Positions 33,381 to 44,775 of a stretch of 64,000 nucleotides of DNA are shown here, one piece after another. The stretch lies in contig KK106982.1 of the NCBI GenBank assembly GCA_000611775.1, forward strand, positions 558,001 through 622,000, in the 5' to 3' direction. The position numbers were made by a program, and so were the translations under genes. The notes under the pieces were generated by a model. It ran no database searches, was not told where the DNA came from, and worked only from the letters and a program-made list of their open reading frames with translations. Position 1 is the first letter of the stretch. Every line of letters starts with the position of its first letter. The stretch comes from Umbilicaria muhlenbergii. Its lineage: Eukaryota; Ascomycota; Lecanoromycetes; Umbilicariales; Umbilicariaceae.

Positions 33381-34397
33381 TCATTCATGACCCTGCATGG
33401 GCTGGGCGAGAACCTCGAGTTCGACATCCACGCAGTGAGGGTCTGGCTTTGCGGTAAACACTATATAAACTGTATGGCCTACCTTGCAAAAGGTGGCCTC
33501 CCCTTTGCTCAAGGCATCGTTCTTCCAAACCAAATAATCAGGGATGTCGAAACCTGTATCTATCGGTGAGACATGGGCGGATGGCTTGAACATTTGGAAC
33601 GCAACATCCCCGGTGGTTGACAACTGGCCGCCATCTTGATAGAGTTTTCCGTCTCGAATCATGAAAGGCGAATGGAAGTCAGTGTGCCAATCCCAGATAC
33701 CACTGCGGTCCACTTCAGGCTGTTCGTATCTCTTGACGTAAGTCGCACCATCTCGATCGTCCCGACTAACATGTCCATCCCGCACGTCTCGTCCATCTCG
33801 ACCGTCCCGACTATCATGTCTATCCTGCGTGTCTCGTCCACCTAGACTGTCTCGTTCATTTTGGCTGTCTCGAACAGATGGACCTGAAGAACCCTCCCCA
33901 TCGATGTTCCCAAGGTAAGGAATACAAAGCCGCTCCCGGCAGACGATTGCACACGATGGGTCGTCGCAATAAAGAGCATCTTGCACGCCAGTACTGATCT
34001 GTGGTGTACACCCTGCGCCCTCGCAAGCTCCCGAGTCTCCTGTGCAACCCGCTTCTGTGCATATCTCATTGTAATCCATACAACCTGCGCCAACGCACGT
34101 TGGGGACCTCGAACCAATCATGAAGGGCTTCCCGTTCGTTTCCGGAACGTGCTCCAACCTCTTAGGTACAGCTCTCAGCCAAAACGCTCCACCGGGTTGT
34201 GTAGCTGAAGTCACCGCACTGATTGCTTGGGTGCCGGTTGGTATGGCCTTAACGACCTTCGAAACCAATATAGCAGATGACGCAGCAGAAGTCTGCAAAT
34301 TGCGCGGCTCTTTTGGCAAAGCACTTGTAGGAGGAAGCGTGCCGAGAGCGGCTATCAGGGCAAGGACCCCGGCCGGGGATATATCTAACAACTTCAT
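33381..34397 (-). CDS. Secreted cysteine-rich orphan with five CX4C pairs and an Arg-Asp repeat
   Basis: Single exon, 338 aa from ATG 34397. The start is chosen because it opens a good signal peptide (MKLLDISPAGVLALIAALGT, then LPPTSA); an ATG 10 codons upstream would hide it. Residues about 100-165 hold CVGAGC, CTEAGC, CEGAGC, CDDPSC and CRERLC, ten cysteines as five CX4C pairs. Then comes a strongly charged stretch built on repeated RD/DGRD steps (HDSRDGRDGRDVRDGHVSRD). The C-terminal about 100 residues look like a compact beta domain (WDWHTDFHSPFMIRDGKLYQ; ATFCKVGHTVYIVFTAKPD). I do not recognise the family. A secreted, perhaps effector-like, role is inference only. Confidence 0.7.
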   Translation of the reverse strand: MKLLDISPAGVLALIAALGTLPPTSALPKEPRNLQTSAASSAILVSKVVKAIPTGTQAISAVTSATQPGGAFWLRAVPKRLEHVPETNGKPFMIGSRSPTCVGAGCMDYNEICTEAGCTGDSGACEGAGCTPQISTGVQDALYCDDPSCAIVCRERLCIPYLGNIDGEGSSGPSVRDSQNERDSLGGRDTQDRHDSRDGRDGRDVRDGHVSRDDRDGATYVKRYEQPEVDRSGIWDWHTDFHSPFMIRDGKLYQDGGQLSTTGDVAFQMFKPSAHVSPIDTGFDIPDYLVWKNDALSKGEATFCKVGHTVYIVFTAKPDPHCVDVELEVLAQPMQGHE

Positions 34398-35918
34398 GTA
34401 TATGCAATAAGTCAATTCGTCTAGCAAGTCAGATCGACTTCGAAAAGTGTAGAGTGATATGTTGCTGGGCTGAGTCCTGTGGGCTACCTGTTATATATAC
34501 GCAATCGATCATCAAGACTCCGCCGCCAAGACAACCGCCGTTGTTAAAAATATGGGGAAGGTAACCTTCCACGCCCTCGAAGTCCACAGTGGGTACTGTC
34601 AGTTGTCCTTAAAGTTCGCGCAAACAACGACCGCAAAGTACCGCGACTGCCCAAGTTTGCAGATAAGGTAGTGTGATTGGTCATGTGAGGTCGAGGTATC
34701 TGAAAGTTCCAACCGCCAAGCAAAACTGCTCGTCCTTCCTTCCGCCATATCCGTAGTAGAGTACAGTAGTTTGCGATCAGTTATTGATACATCGTAGATG
34801 CCTCGGTTCTGAGATGCCCAAGCTTTTCTGGCCCGGAGCTCGGCGGGACCGTTGATTAAAGCGTTTATTAAATCGACTTCTGCCGCCTTGACGTCTGCTG
34901 AACATCTCATCAAAAACGATAATATATCTCCAGAAGCGAATGCTTGGTCTGTTACACAAGTCAATACGATTGTGAATAGAATATCTCACCTTTTTGCTAT
35001 TCCAATTTAAGGATCTCAGAAGTTAAAGCGCATAGTCAGCCATAGCTTTCGAAGGGTGTTCTTGGACAATCGCTATTCTAAGGCATGCTCATTATTCGGT
35101 GCTGGCCAGATCTTGTCACTCCTACCACGCAGATCGCCGGGTGGATAGTCGTGAGCAAGCGCTATCGGTTCTTGCGACATCGTTCAGCAACTTGTACGAG
35201 GGACTTTGTGTAGAGTACTTCCTCGAGCGTCCAGTCCCGGCCCGATATTGGTCAATGTTCACGCTCGGGCTATCCTTTGCCGGTGTACTCCGCAAAGGGC
35301 GGTCATGGTCACATTTTGGCACAGGTCCAGGAGCCCAGCCCTGTCTTCAAGTTCAACTCCCTTCTCTCTGTGCTCCTACAGGTCCACAAATATTGCTGCG
35401 ATAGGATAGTTGTAGTGGTGGAAAGTCAAGTAACACGTCTTGGGAAGTGTGCAAATGAATAGACACTACCGCGTGAGCAAGTGCATGAATGGCTCATCAA
35501 AAAAGAAATAGCAGTGCTTTGACAGAGCATTGCAGTAGCATGCAAAATCATTTTCCTTACTTGGCTGCGTTTCGAAGACGCTCCATAAACAGGATTTGAT
35601 ATTCCAAGAGGGCGGGTAAAATCATTCAGATCAGTTATAAGAAATAGTGTACGTAAAGGTGATGCGCCCGTACTTCTACGGTCACTTCCGCAAATACAGA
35701 TATAGTGGTGATGTGCTATTCAAGGCCTCCCCGAACGTGGAGGGCAGGCCATCAGGATACCTTGCCTTGGTCGTCCGAACTGACGCGCTAAGCTGCGGTA
35801 TGCGGCTCGCCCCGGACTCGCCCCGGACGTTGCCAAGCTCGATTCGAAGCGTCAGGGGTGCATACCTCACTCAATACCTCCAATCAGTCAACTTCTTCTT
35901 ACCGCAACCTGAAGGACA
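34398..35918. other. 1.5-kb gene-poor intergenic region
   Basis: It contains the promoters of the secreted orphan and the GILT-like gene and one weak small frame (listed separately). Otherwise nothing is seen. Confidence 0.5.
34599..34916 (-). CDS. Possible small gene, unidentified
   Basis: From the ATG at 34916 the frame gives 105 aa: it opens MRCSADVKAAEVDLINALIN and later reads NRGIYDVSITDRKLLYST and SHYLICKLGQSRYFAVVVCA. The alternation of charged and beta-branched residues looks protein-like. A 3' splice site (AACAG) lies just upstream, but no acceptable partner exon is found, because the phase needed meets a stop. It may be a gene relic or chance. Confidence 0.25.
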   Translation of the reverse strand, partial: FLMRCSADVKAAEVDLINALINGPAELRARKAWASQNRGIYDVSITDRKLLYSTTDMAEGRTSSFAWRLELSDTSTSHDQSHYLICKLGQSRYFAVVVCANFKDN

Positions 35919-36835
35919 ATGGATGAGAAGCACAGCTCTAACGAGCTCTATCTCGAATCTTCGAAACCGAGCAGCAACATGCTTGTTCCACGGACTCTTA
36001 ACCGCCGCCGCTTCCTCTCCGCCTTCGGCCTCACTTGCCTCTTCCTCTTCCTCCTGTCATCTTTCTGCGGCCATCCGTCATCACTGGTTGATCGCTCATA
36101 CCAGAAGCACCTCGAAGAGGATCATGAGCTTTCTTCGCCATTATCAACGTCAGACAAAACAAGGGTACCGTTGGAAGCGCACATCATGTCCAAGTGTCCC
36201 GATGCACGAGACTGCCTTCGGAAATTGGTAGTGCCAGCGATGCAGGAGATAGTGGACAAAGTCGATTTTCGACTTTCATACATAGGCTCGTAAGTCCACC
36301 AACTCCACACCCCAGATCATCCAGTGCCCTTCCCCACCCCCGACCCGGTACTGGCCCCCTGCTTCAAAGACAATACTCTAACCATGTTCCCTGAAGCATC
36401 GATCCCAGTTCCGATTCCATCAGCTGTATGCATGGTCCCACAGAGTGCTTGGGCAACATGCTCTCCCTCTGTGCCCAGACCATCTACGCCAACAACACCA
36501 TAATATCCCTAGGCTTTACCACCTGCATGATCTCCTCCTTCCAAGACATCCCCAAACGTGATCTAGTCGAGTCGTGCGCGCTGGAACACGGGGTTGATTT
36601 CGATAAGTTGAATGGATGTGTGAGCGAGGAGGGCAGGGGAATGGACTTGCTGAGGGGAAGCGTGGAGAGGAGTAGGGAGGCCGGCGTTGTGTATAGCTGT
36701 ACGGTTAGGCTGGACGACAAGGTGAGATGTATAAGAGATGGAGGGGAGTGGAAGGATTGCGAGGGCAAGAGTAGCGTGGAGGATTTGGTTAGAGATGTTA
36801 ACGAGGCATATGCAAAGCGGGTGGGAAAGGATTGA
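35919..36835 (+). CDS. GILT-like (gamma-interferon-inducible lysosomal thiol reductase) family protein
   Basis: Two exons, 35919-36289 and 36397-36835, intron 107 nt; 269 aa. A signal-anchor helix (FLSAFGLTCLFLFLLSSFCG) near residues 33-52 points to a lumenal or secreted C-terminal domain. The domain opens EAHIMSKCPDARDCLRKLVV, with the redox cysteines in CPDARDC, and continues IVDKVDFRLSYIGS-IDPSSDSISCMHGPTECLGN (split by the intron) and MLSLCAQTIY. GILT proteins reduce disulfides; in fungi the physiological role is poorly known. Switch from C-rich to G-rich coding strand near 36570. Confidence 0.85.
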
Positions 36836-37460
36836 GTGTATCTGTGTTATTTGCATGTAGGAGCAACTTGCATTGAGTGGTGTTAGGTAAGGATACCCAA
36901 CGGTCACCAGATGACTATGGCTGCAGGGTGGGCTCCAAAGAGAATGACAGCTGTTGCATTTGAACATGAAAAGAAAAGTTTCTGTAGATTTGGTGTACGG
37001 ATGTGGCTGCACGTGTTCCGCGGTCGATGGGGAATGGATCAACGGTCAGGTTTTTGATATTTGAGGCTTTGTTGAGGAGCTCTCTATAAATACTTTGCCA
37101 ACTCGGGAAATGTACTAAAAGCAATATCCAACAAGTGCTATGCCAACCCGAGAAAGGGTACTGAGGACAATATCTCAAAAACCATATGCCAACTCGAGAA
37201 ATCAACTAAAAGCAACATCCAACGCTATCCAGTGCTTCGTGTCCGACGTCGAGAACAGGTCGACTCATATTAAAAGAACGCCCAAGACCGAATGCACCCT
37301 GCTTCCTACTCGTGAAATAAACAACTGGCCCCACAAGTGTCGAGCAGATGTACCTCGGAACCATATGCAAATGCTCCCAGGAAAATCCAAGCACCAAGGA
37401 AAATACCCCGAAAGAGAAACCCAAAACCAAATTCTTCCAAACGCCCGTGAAAACCGCCCT
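36836..37460. other. Convergent intergenic region with a 46-bp triplicate
   Basis: 625 bp between the GILT-like gene and the 3' end of the large acidic gene. It contains three tandem copies of a 46-bp unit (37096-37232). Confidence 0.6.
37096..37232. repeat. 46-bp tandem repeat, three diverged copies
   Basis: Units start at 37096, 37141 and 37187 with TGCCAACTCGGGAAA, TGCCAACCCGAGAAA and TGCCAACTCGAGAAA, each followed by a similar ...ACTAAAAGCAATATCCAAC... body. The middle copy is the most diverged. Confidence 0.85.
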
Positions 37461-40400
37461 CTATCTCTTATGTAGAACCGTCGCCGACGAACGGAGGACA
37501 CCGGACAAGCCCAGTGCCAACTTCGAGGCTTTGCCTCCGACAGCGATGGCGAAGCTGCTGAAGAAGTGTTCGTTAGACTTCGGCGCGGCGGGAGGAATGT
37601 CGGAAGGAGAGGCGATGGTGTCGAAGGCGTGGTCGACTGCCTCTTCTTCGGCTTTCTCGCCTAGTGCTTTCTCGTTGGCTAGCTGCTCCTCAAGCGCTAG
37701 CTGCGCTTTCTCCTCTGCCAATGTCTTCTTCTCCTCCGCCAACTTCTCCTCTCTCTCCGCCATCTCTTTCTCTCGTCCAGCCAGCTTCCTCGCTTCCTCT
37801 GCCAGCTGGTCTTTGTCCTTAGCCAGTTGCTCTTGCTCGAGCGTGTCCTGGTCGAGCTCCTCTTCCTGCTCGTCAGAGACACTATAGATTGTATCCAAGT
37901 CCGCCGGAGAATCTTGGACCGTGTTTTCAGATCCTGGGAGGGTCGCAAGCAAGCCACTGACTTCTAAGAGTAGACTATCGAGGTCTTCGGTGCTCATGTC
38001 AATGATTTCTTCCGAGCTCACCGACTTGACGTCGAAGTCGTAATCCTCCATATCCTCCAAGTTATGGCTCCTTGCACTATTCTTGGGGTCTTGCTCATAC
38101 GACCCTTCGGAGTCTTCACCCAAGACAAGATCCCTCTCCATATCTTCGCTGCTTTTTTCAAAGTCAGCAAGCTCGACCTTGGTGCCATTTTGTTGCTTCT
38201 CCAACGCGAATTGGCCACAAGGAGAGCAGTCCAGGTCAGAAGCGGAGTCTATGTTGTCCTCCTTATCTTCTTCTTCGACTTCAGGGACAATAGGGAGAGT
38301 CGAAGATGCGTATTGGTAAGATTTACGCAAGATCATGTCGCAGTCGTGTACTGATTCTACGACTGGCTCTGCATTTAGCAACGGGGAGGATGTAGATACT
38401 ACACTGGACTGTCCTGCATGGAGTTCTTTCTGCTCGGACGGTGTCTGATCCTCTGTGACTACAACTTCTAGGGAGGATACCTTGTCGTTAGTAACTTCCC
38501 ATGACTTACGGTGATAGCGCTTGAGGTGTCCAAGGTAGGCGTCTAAGAGAACTTCGGCCTGAGCATCGGCCTGCTGTTGGAGCATCATTACGGCGATATG
38601 AACCCGGTCCAGTGACTCCTCTTCTTCTTCAATTGACGTTTGGTGGAGATATTGTCCTTGTCTAGGTGAGGAACCAGTCTTGCCATTTGTCTGAGGAGCG
38701 AGGGCGGGTACATCCTCAACTTTGGCTTCTTCGCTATCAGCGTCCTTGTCCTCTGCAAGTAGAACGGCGCCAATGTTGATCTCGTCTACTATCTCAGCAA
38801 AAACCGCTTGGTTAGAGCTCGTTCCTAGCGGTAGCCTCAAGAGCGAGGACGCTTTCGCGGCTTCGGAATTCCCTTCCATATCTTGAATCTCATCACTATC
38901 CATGGGGTCAGAAGGGAGAGCTGGTAGCTGGCCTAATTTGCGCATTTGCTCTAGGACTCGCGGAGATTCGTCCTCTAGCATTTCAAGCTCGAGGTCTTCA
39001 GGAGTTGCAACATCGTCAACGGTCCAGGATGACGCTGGCGACGACTGGCTGGCAGTGGCAGGCGACGAGCCAGAAGCGTCAAGCTCGTCCTCAGCGATGA
39101 CTCCATTCGGATGATTTTGATCGCCTTGGGCTACAGCAGCAGCAGTGTTCTCGGACCACTGGGCTATGTATTCTGTGTTGATAACCGAGGGCGCATTCGG
39201 CCGCGACCATGAGCTTGTGTAATCTGTACGATCTTCATCTTCGTCATACTCGTAGAAATAGGTGTTCTTCGGAGCGTTGTCACTGAGCTCCCGTTGCTGG
39301 GCTTGAAGGGCAGCTATCTCTTTCTGGGAAGCCCCATTGCTGACCGCATCTACAATGCGCTGTGCCAAAACAAAGCCCGGCGAAGAAAAGACGCCGCCGA
39401 GAATCTGTGAGCGAGAGGCTTCCCTATCGTTCTTGGGCTCAATTGGTACGACTGCAACCTCCTCATCGTCTTTTGCTTCTGTTTGCACTGAGACGTTGGC
39501 ACCCACGGTCTCCCAATAAGATTCCGCATTCTCGGCATTGAATCCCCCCTCGGACTGCTGTGGTAGAATGGGGAGTTCTTCATAGCGATCTTTGAGTCTT
39601 AGGTGCTTCTTGCCTCTACATAGCTCAGGATGCTGTGGCTTAGTCGACAGGAGCTCTAGGTTCGAGCCCTTGTTTGAAGTCGCTTGGACCAGTGCAAGGG
39701 GAGATGGAGGGGGTTGTACCCAATTCCAGTCGCGCCGTGGGTGACCTACATGAAGATGGCCGTCATCATTAACGAATTGATCCTGCCATGAATCTTCCAC
39801 CTCGAATTGCTGAAGCCCAGGGCCGTCGCTGAGCGTAAAGGGCTCCACCTTCTTGGCTCTAACTAGGTGAATCGGCTGGGGACAACGAGCTGGCCCATTG
39901 AAAACATCCGTGAAAGCACCACTCCCGATGGCATAAGGAACCACCTCGTCCATGCCATACTGATCAGACATCCAGGTGCCCTGGGCATGGTACAGCTTTT
40001 GCACTTGCCCGATTACGGCGTCCCGTAACTGTGTACCTTTATAATCAAGATACTCCTCCGGACCAGAGTACCAGAAAGGATCGATTAGCTTTCCAGCTTG
40101 AGCAGATATGACTGCTTGTCGGGAGAAGCTCTTATGATAAGCTTTGTCATGACCACTAAAAACAGCCCACAACGAGACCTCTGGTGCAGTGTCTGTCTTG
40201 TGAAAAACCGGTTGCCTCATGTAATTGAAATGGTGTGGTGTACGCTCTTCTGTTGGGTAAATGGTAGGCTTCTTTACATGGTTGCTGGCTAATCCGGCAG
40301 CAGCAGAGAATATACGTGGGTCGTATTGACGACGGTTGTCTGTATTAGTTGGATCCCATAACCAGTCTGCGGATCTATCGGCGGCTTGCAACGGTTCGTG

Positions 40401-42213
40401 CTTGTATTGGCCCTCTAGCTTGGCTCGCTGTGTAACCGCGCACATGCTCTCCCATTTTGCGATATACCAATCCGCCACTTCTTCCGTATCGACTGGGGTG
40501 GTTTGTTCGAGGCTAGTAGACACCAAAATCGGCTTGCTGCTGCTTGAGCTACTAGAGGTCTTTGCCAAGACCACGTCGGCGTTGCTCGGAGAATCCTCCC
40601 CCTGCAAATCCCAGTGGGCCTCGACATTACCCAGGTAATCGCAGGTGTTGATACTAGCACGTGCGGCTCGGTGTTCAACCTCATAGTCTTCGCATAGGTC
40701 ATCAGCAGGACCGCCAAAAACTGTGTCGAGGTCTATTCCTTCGAAAGCCAGGGTTGTCTCCGTTGCTGCTACGACATCCTCAGCTCGCGTATCCTCCCCG
40801 ACTCCGGCCATTTTCATATCCGGAACCATTGTCCCATCGTCAGTAGGAGGCCTCCACAAGTACGCCGTATACTGAGGATGTACATCCAACCATTCGGAGA
40901 TTCGTGAGCCTCGAATGTGACGACCTTCCTCTAATTCATCCTGATCCTTTGGTTGCTCCAGTGAAGCGAGATCAAGGGCGACAGTATGTCGTGAAAACTG
41001 TAAGTGCTTTGGGCCTACAGTGAGAAGAGCCTTGTACGCCTCCCAACATTCGTCCGGCGCGGGCTTCTCGATTGGTTCCCGGAATACTTCGCATTCTTTA
41101 TCATGCTCGAGAAGGTTCAACCACCCAAGAACATCAGCTTTCTGCGGGTTGAAAACCTTGTCGTGTACGGTGGCAAGGTCAAGTGATATCACAAGCGATG
41201 ACTGCTGTTCCTCATCAACATCGATGATAGGCAATGTGGGCGAGGTTCCGCTGGAGAAAGGGGTTATAGGCGTAGTTAATTGCGAAGTTATATCTGAGTC
41301 GCTCGCGGTAGTGTTGATACATAGAACTGAGTGCGCGGTACTTGGTCGCGATAGAGCTTCATATTCCTCTTCCACCTCATCTGCCCAGTTGAACTGTATT
41401 GGGCGAAGTACTGCCCGCACCTCCTCATTGGTGTGTTGATGATGCACAGTTGGAGGATAGCCCACTATCGATGCTGGAGGTGGTATCAGAAAAAGCCGGG
41501 ACGCAACATTAGGCCGCTGAGTAACGCGGTATGCTCCAATCGATGAGTCCCATACAGCCTGATAGTGTTGGGCAGCTACTTCTGGCATTTCCGATGGTAA
41601 AATGAATGTTGATTGGAGGAATACTTTCTTTCCATTGTTACCGACAATGGCAGCATCGACAACGTAGTGAAGAGGCGCGGTTGTGTACAGAGAGGTCTCG
41701 GCTGATCCGGAGTCATCCTCTTGGTTTGATGGGACCTACTGCAAATCAGGCTGAACACCCCTTCCATTAGGGCATTTAAAGCTTACCTGTTCGACTGATA
41801 ATACCTCACAGCAAGATCCGGCAGCTACATACACAGTCTGCTTGTATGCCTAGGAAGTGTTTGGTTAGTCGGTATGTTATATGCTAATGCGGAAGCAATG
41901 TTGACATACTTGGGATTGCAGCACACTGCCCAAAAAACGAATCCAAGGAGCAAACATCGTGTCAACGATGGAGAAACTATGGTAAGATCGAACGATAACC
42001 CGAACTGCGACACTATAATTGTCGAAGAAGAGGCGGTGATGCTGATAAACGGTCGAGACGTTGTAAGGCTGCTGGACCGCGTACAAGGATCGTGGACCGA
42101 GGGTTGATCACTTCGATAGAATAGGACCAGCAGTACACTTTGACAGTAGTGTAAACAGATTCCAGATGGAAGTGGTTCCTTGTTGTCAATTGCGTCGATA
42201 GTGGTTCATGCAT
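37461..42213 (-). CDS. Very large acidic orphan protein with C-terminal coiled coil
   Basis: The main frame runs 41735-37461 (1425 codons with the stop). An in-frame ATG at 41588 exists, but open sequence and consensus introns extend upstream: exon 41849-41787, exon 42041-41910 and a first exon 42213-42085 (intron 1 is only 43 nt and is the weakest call), giving 1532 aa. The N-terminal 200 residues look folded (YTTVKVYCWSYSIEVI; FDNYSVAVRVIVRSYHSF; APWIRFLGSVLQSQ; TVYVAAGSCCEVLS). The middle is acidic and low-complexity. Near the end a run of LAEEK/LAEREEK repeats forms a coiled coil, followed by FFSSFAIAVGGKASKLALGL, weakly hydrophobic. No family is recognised. The ORF itself is certain by length; the 5' end is tentative. 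Confidence 0.7.
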
Positions 42214-43452
42214 GGGAGAGAAAATAAAGGAAGGAAAAGAGGTTCGTAGTGAGTATAAAAACATGGCGAATGAAAATCATAATTCACATCAGAAAGCGAG
42301 TTCATCCTCCAACGTGTTATATATACATGAGTGTTATTTCAAGCGGAGAGGTCATACAAGCAAAAAGTTTGAGTCAGGACCTGAGTGAAGCACAAGTCTA
42401 ACGAGCATTTGGCAATGGACCGACTAGACATATCATGGCATTTTTTTGCTAATCCAAAGGCTTCTGTCCTCCACGTTAGCATTTCGCTTCAGGTATCAAA
42501 TCAAGCCATTTTTGGGCATATTGAAAAAACTGCCCACTAATAATTTTCCGCCTAGAAACATTGTGTATGCATAGGGGTAACAACATCCGTATATAAATGA
42601 CTTATAGATAGGGAAGATATTGAGCGCACATATATATAAATGAAGAAATAGAGGAGGAACATGCAGCAAGCTCTGCAGGTAGCATACTAAGAGCTTTTAG
42701 ATGAAAATTCAAAAATGTGGCAGGAAATATGTGAATTGCGCCAGCAATTAAACAGCGAGGGGTCAATAGTGAAGGATTAAGGGGCGAGCGACTCCTGGGC
42801 TGTTTGAGAGTAGATAAGGAGAGCATTCATTCGAGAGTAAGGAGTTGTTGGTAGATTATGGATTTAGGTCCCCTCTGGCAGCCGCAAGCCTCAGAAGCAC
42901 ACGGAGATGGCCCTACGACTACGTAAGGACGTAGCTGGACCCATTGGGTTCTCAAATCCCAACCCGTACGCCCACTGTGATTGTTCCCACGTGGTACGTG
43001 GGAAGACTTGGTGCAACTCATACTCCAGAAGCAAGCGGGCCAATACTTTCGAAGCCAGCGGAGGCGCCTGACGTCAGAGGGATCCCCGAGTCCTGCAGAC
43101 CCTCGAACAGCAAGTCGTGCGCGGAGCAGTGACTAAATGTCACGTCGAATAGTACCATGAAAGTAGCTGTCCTGCTGGTCATACATTTCTCGATGAGAGT
43201 TTCAACAAGGGCCCGCAAAATGGGTAAATCGTGTCGTCTGAGCAGGTGAGGCAGGCCTCGACGTCTAGGTTGACGGGAGCAGGGGTCAAGCGAAAGCGGA
43301 ATTGTCCCGAGAATGCGTCATATTGGGGCAAATGTGTAACGTGGGGAAGCACCCTCATGACGCTCCCTCAAGGCTTGTATTGATTTCTAGAGCACTGCTC
43401 CATAGTCCATACACTACCCTATTAATTTGAATTGTTTATCTATAGGTCTCGC
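42214..43452. other. 1.2-kb divergent intergenic region
   Basis: It separates the large acidic gene from the SDR gene. The part 42270-42800 is AT-rich. A near-perfect palindrome sits at 42984-43004. No gene is seen. Confidence 0.55.
42984..43004. promoter_or_regulatory. 21-bp palindrome containing CACGTG
   Basis: TTCCCACGT, spacer GGT, ACGTGGGAA: 9-bp perfect arms about 450 bp upstream of the SDR start. The left arm overlaps CACGTG, the core recognised by bHLH factors. Function is inferred. Confidence 0.5.
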
Positions 43453-44636
43453 ATGCTACCCCTCACTACGGCACATTGCCTACACAGGACCAGCATCAGC
43501 TTCGCCCGCTCCGCCAAACTTGTTCTTTCCACCAGGTCCGCTTTTCCGCAGATAATTCCGAGTTGCACAATTACCAAACGCACAATGGCATCAGCAATGG
43601 GCAAGCGCCTGGAGGGCAGGACTATCGTGGTTACTGGGGCTTCTTCAGGCATTGGACGAAGCACAGCAATGGAGTTTGCGCGGACATCACCAAAGAATCT
43701 CAAACTGATATTGACGGCGCGAAGGATCGACACTTTGAAATCAATAGCGGAGGAGATCAAGAAAGAGGTCGGCGAAGGAGTCAAGGTGCTACCACTCAAG
43801 CTGGATGTAAGCAATCCGAAAGAGGTGAAAGGTTTCGTGGATTCGTTACCGGCCGAGTTCAAAGAGATTGATGTCTTGGTAAACAATGCGTGAGTCCATT
43901 GCTACTGTTCGCAGGGATAAGACGTACTGATAGCATGATCCATAGAGGTCTTGTCAAAGGAACAGCGCGAGCACCCGAGATCTTGGAAGAAGACGTTAAC
44001 GTGATGTTCGCCACGAACGTTACAGGCTTGATCAATATGACACAGGCGGTGATGCCGATCTTCAAGAAGCGCGACGAAGGTGGACGAGGAGACATAATCA
44101 ATATTGGGAGTGTTGCAGGTCGGGAAGGATACCCAGGCGGAAGCATCTATTGTGCGACCAAAGCCGCAGTTCGGACATTTACAGATGCTCTACGAAGAGA
44201 ATTGATTGATACAAGGATAAGAGTTATGGAAATTGATCCTGGCCAAGTTGAGACTGAGTTCTCAATAGTCCGCTTCGGTGGAGATAAAGCGAAAGCGGAC
44301 GCGGTCTATGCGTGAGTAGAACAAGTCTGTATCCAGAGGAGGGTTTAGGTTGATTATCACACAGTGGCTGCGAGCCGTTGACTCCGGATGACGTCGCAGA
44401 AGTGGTCGTGTTCACTGCCGGTAGAAGGGAAAATGTTGTGGTGGCAGATACTCTAGTCTTTCCCAACCATCAGGTATGTGAATCCTATACAACTGCGAGT
44501 TTGACGATTAGAGGCTCCTTTCATGCCGCTGCTCGCTTCCACAATGCTATATGCTCGCTCCGGCCCTGCCTCCCTGATGCTGTTTGCTGATTCTTTAATC
44601 AAGGCTGCTGCAACTGTGATGCACAGGAAGTCATAG
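43453..44636 (+). CDS. Classical short-chain dehydrogenase (YMR226C/serine-dehydrogenase-like)
   Basis: Four exons: 43453-43889, 43946-44311, 44365-44473 and 44604-44636; 314 aa. The dinucleotide motif TGASSGIGRSTAMEFA, the NNAG motif (built across intron 1), and the catalytic Ser in INIGSVAGREGYPGG followed by YCATKAAV (Tyr and Lys) are all present; DPGQVETEFSIVRFGGD is typical of the YMR226C NADP-dependent 3-hydroxy acid/L-allo-threonine dehydrogenases. An N-terminal Ser/Arg-rich leader of 44 residues could be a mitochondrial signal; Met45 (43585, MASAMGKRLEG) matches the usual start, so the leader may be untranslated. The last exon codes only AAATVMHRKS. Confidence 0.9.
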
Positions 44637-44775
44637 ACTATCTCACCGGGCCAATGTCCATGCAGGCAGGGACGGCCGGAGAGATGTACAGCAGATCCTC
44701 AGAGATTTAGAGTCTGATATATCACACATACCAACTGATGTGCCGTATCATTATATCATAACTGCCGGTATCCAG

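Noticed and set aside
41877-42086. Non-ATG frame read as an independent small gene
   Set aside because: It contains the exon 42041-41910 that splices in phase into the large acidic gene; its start is a TTG.
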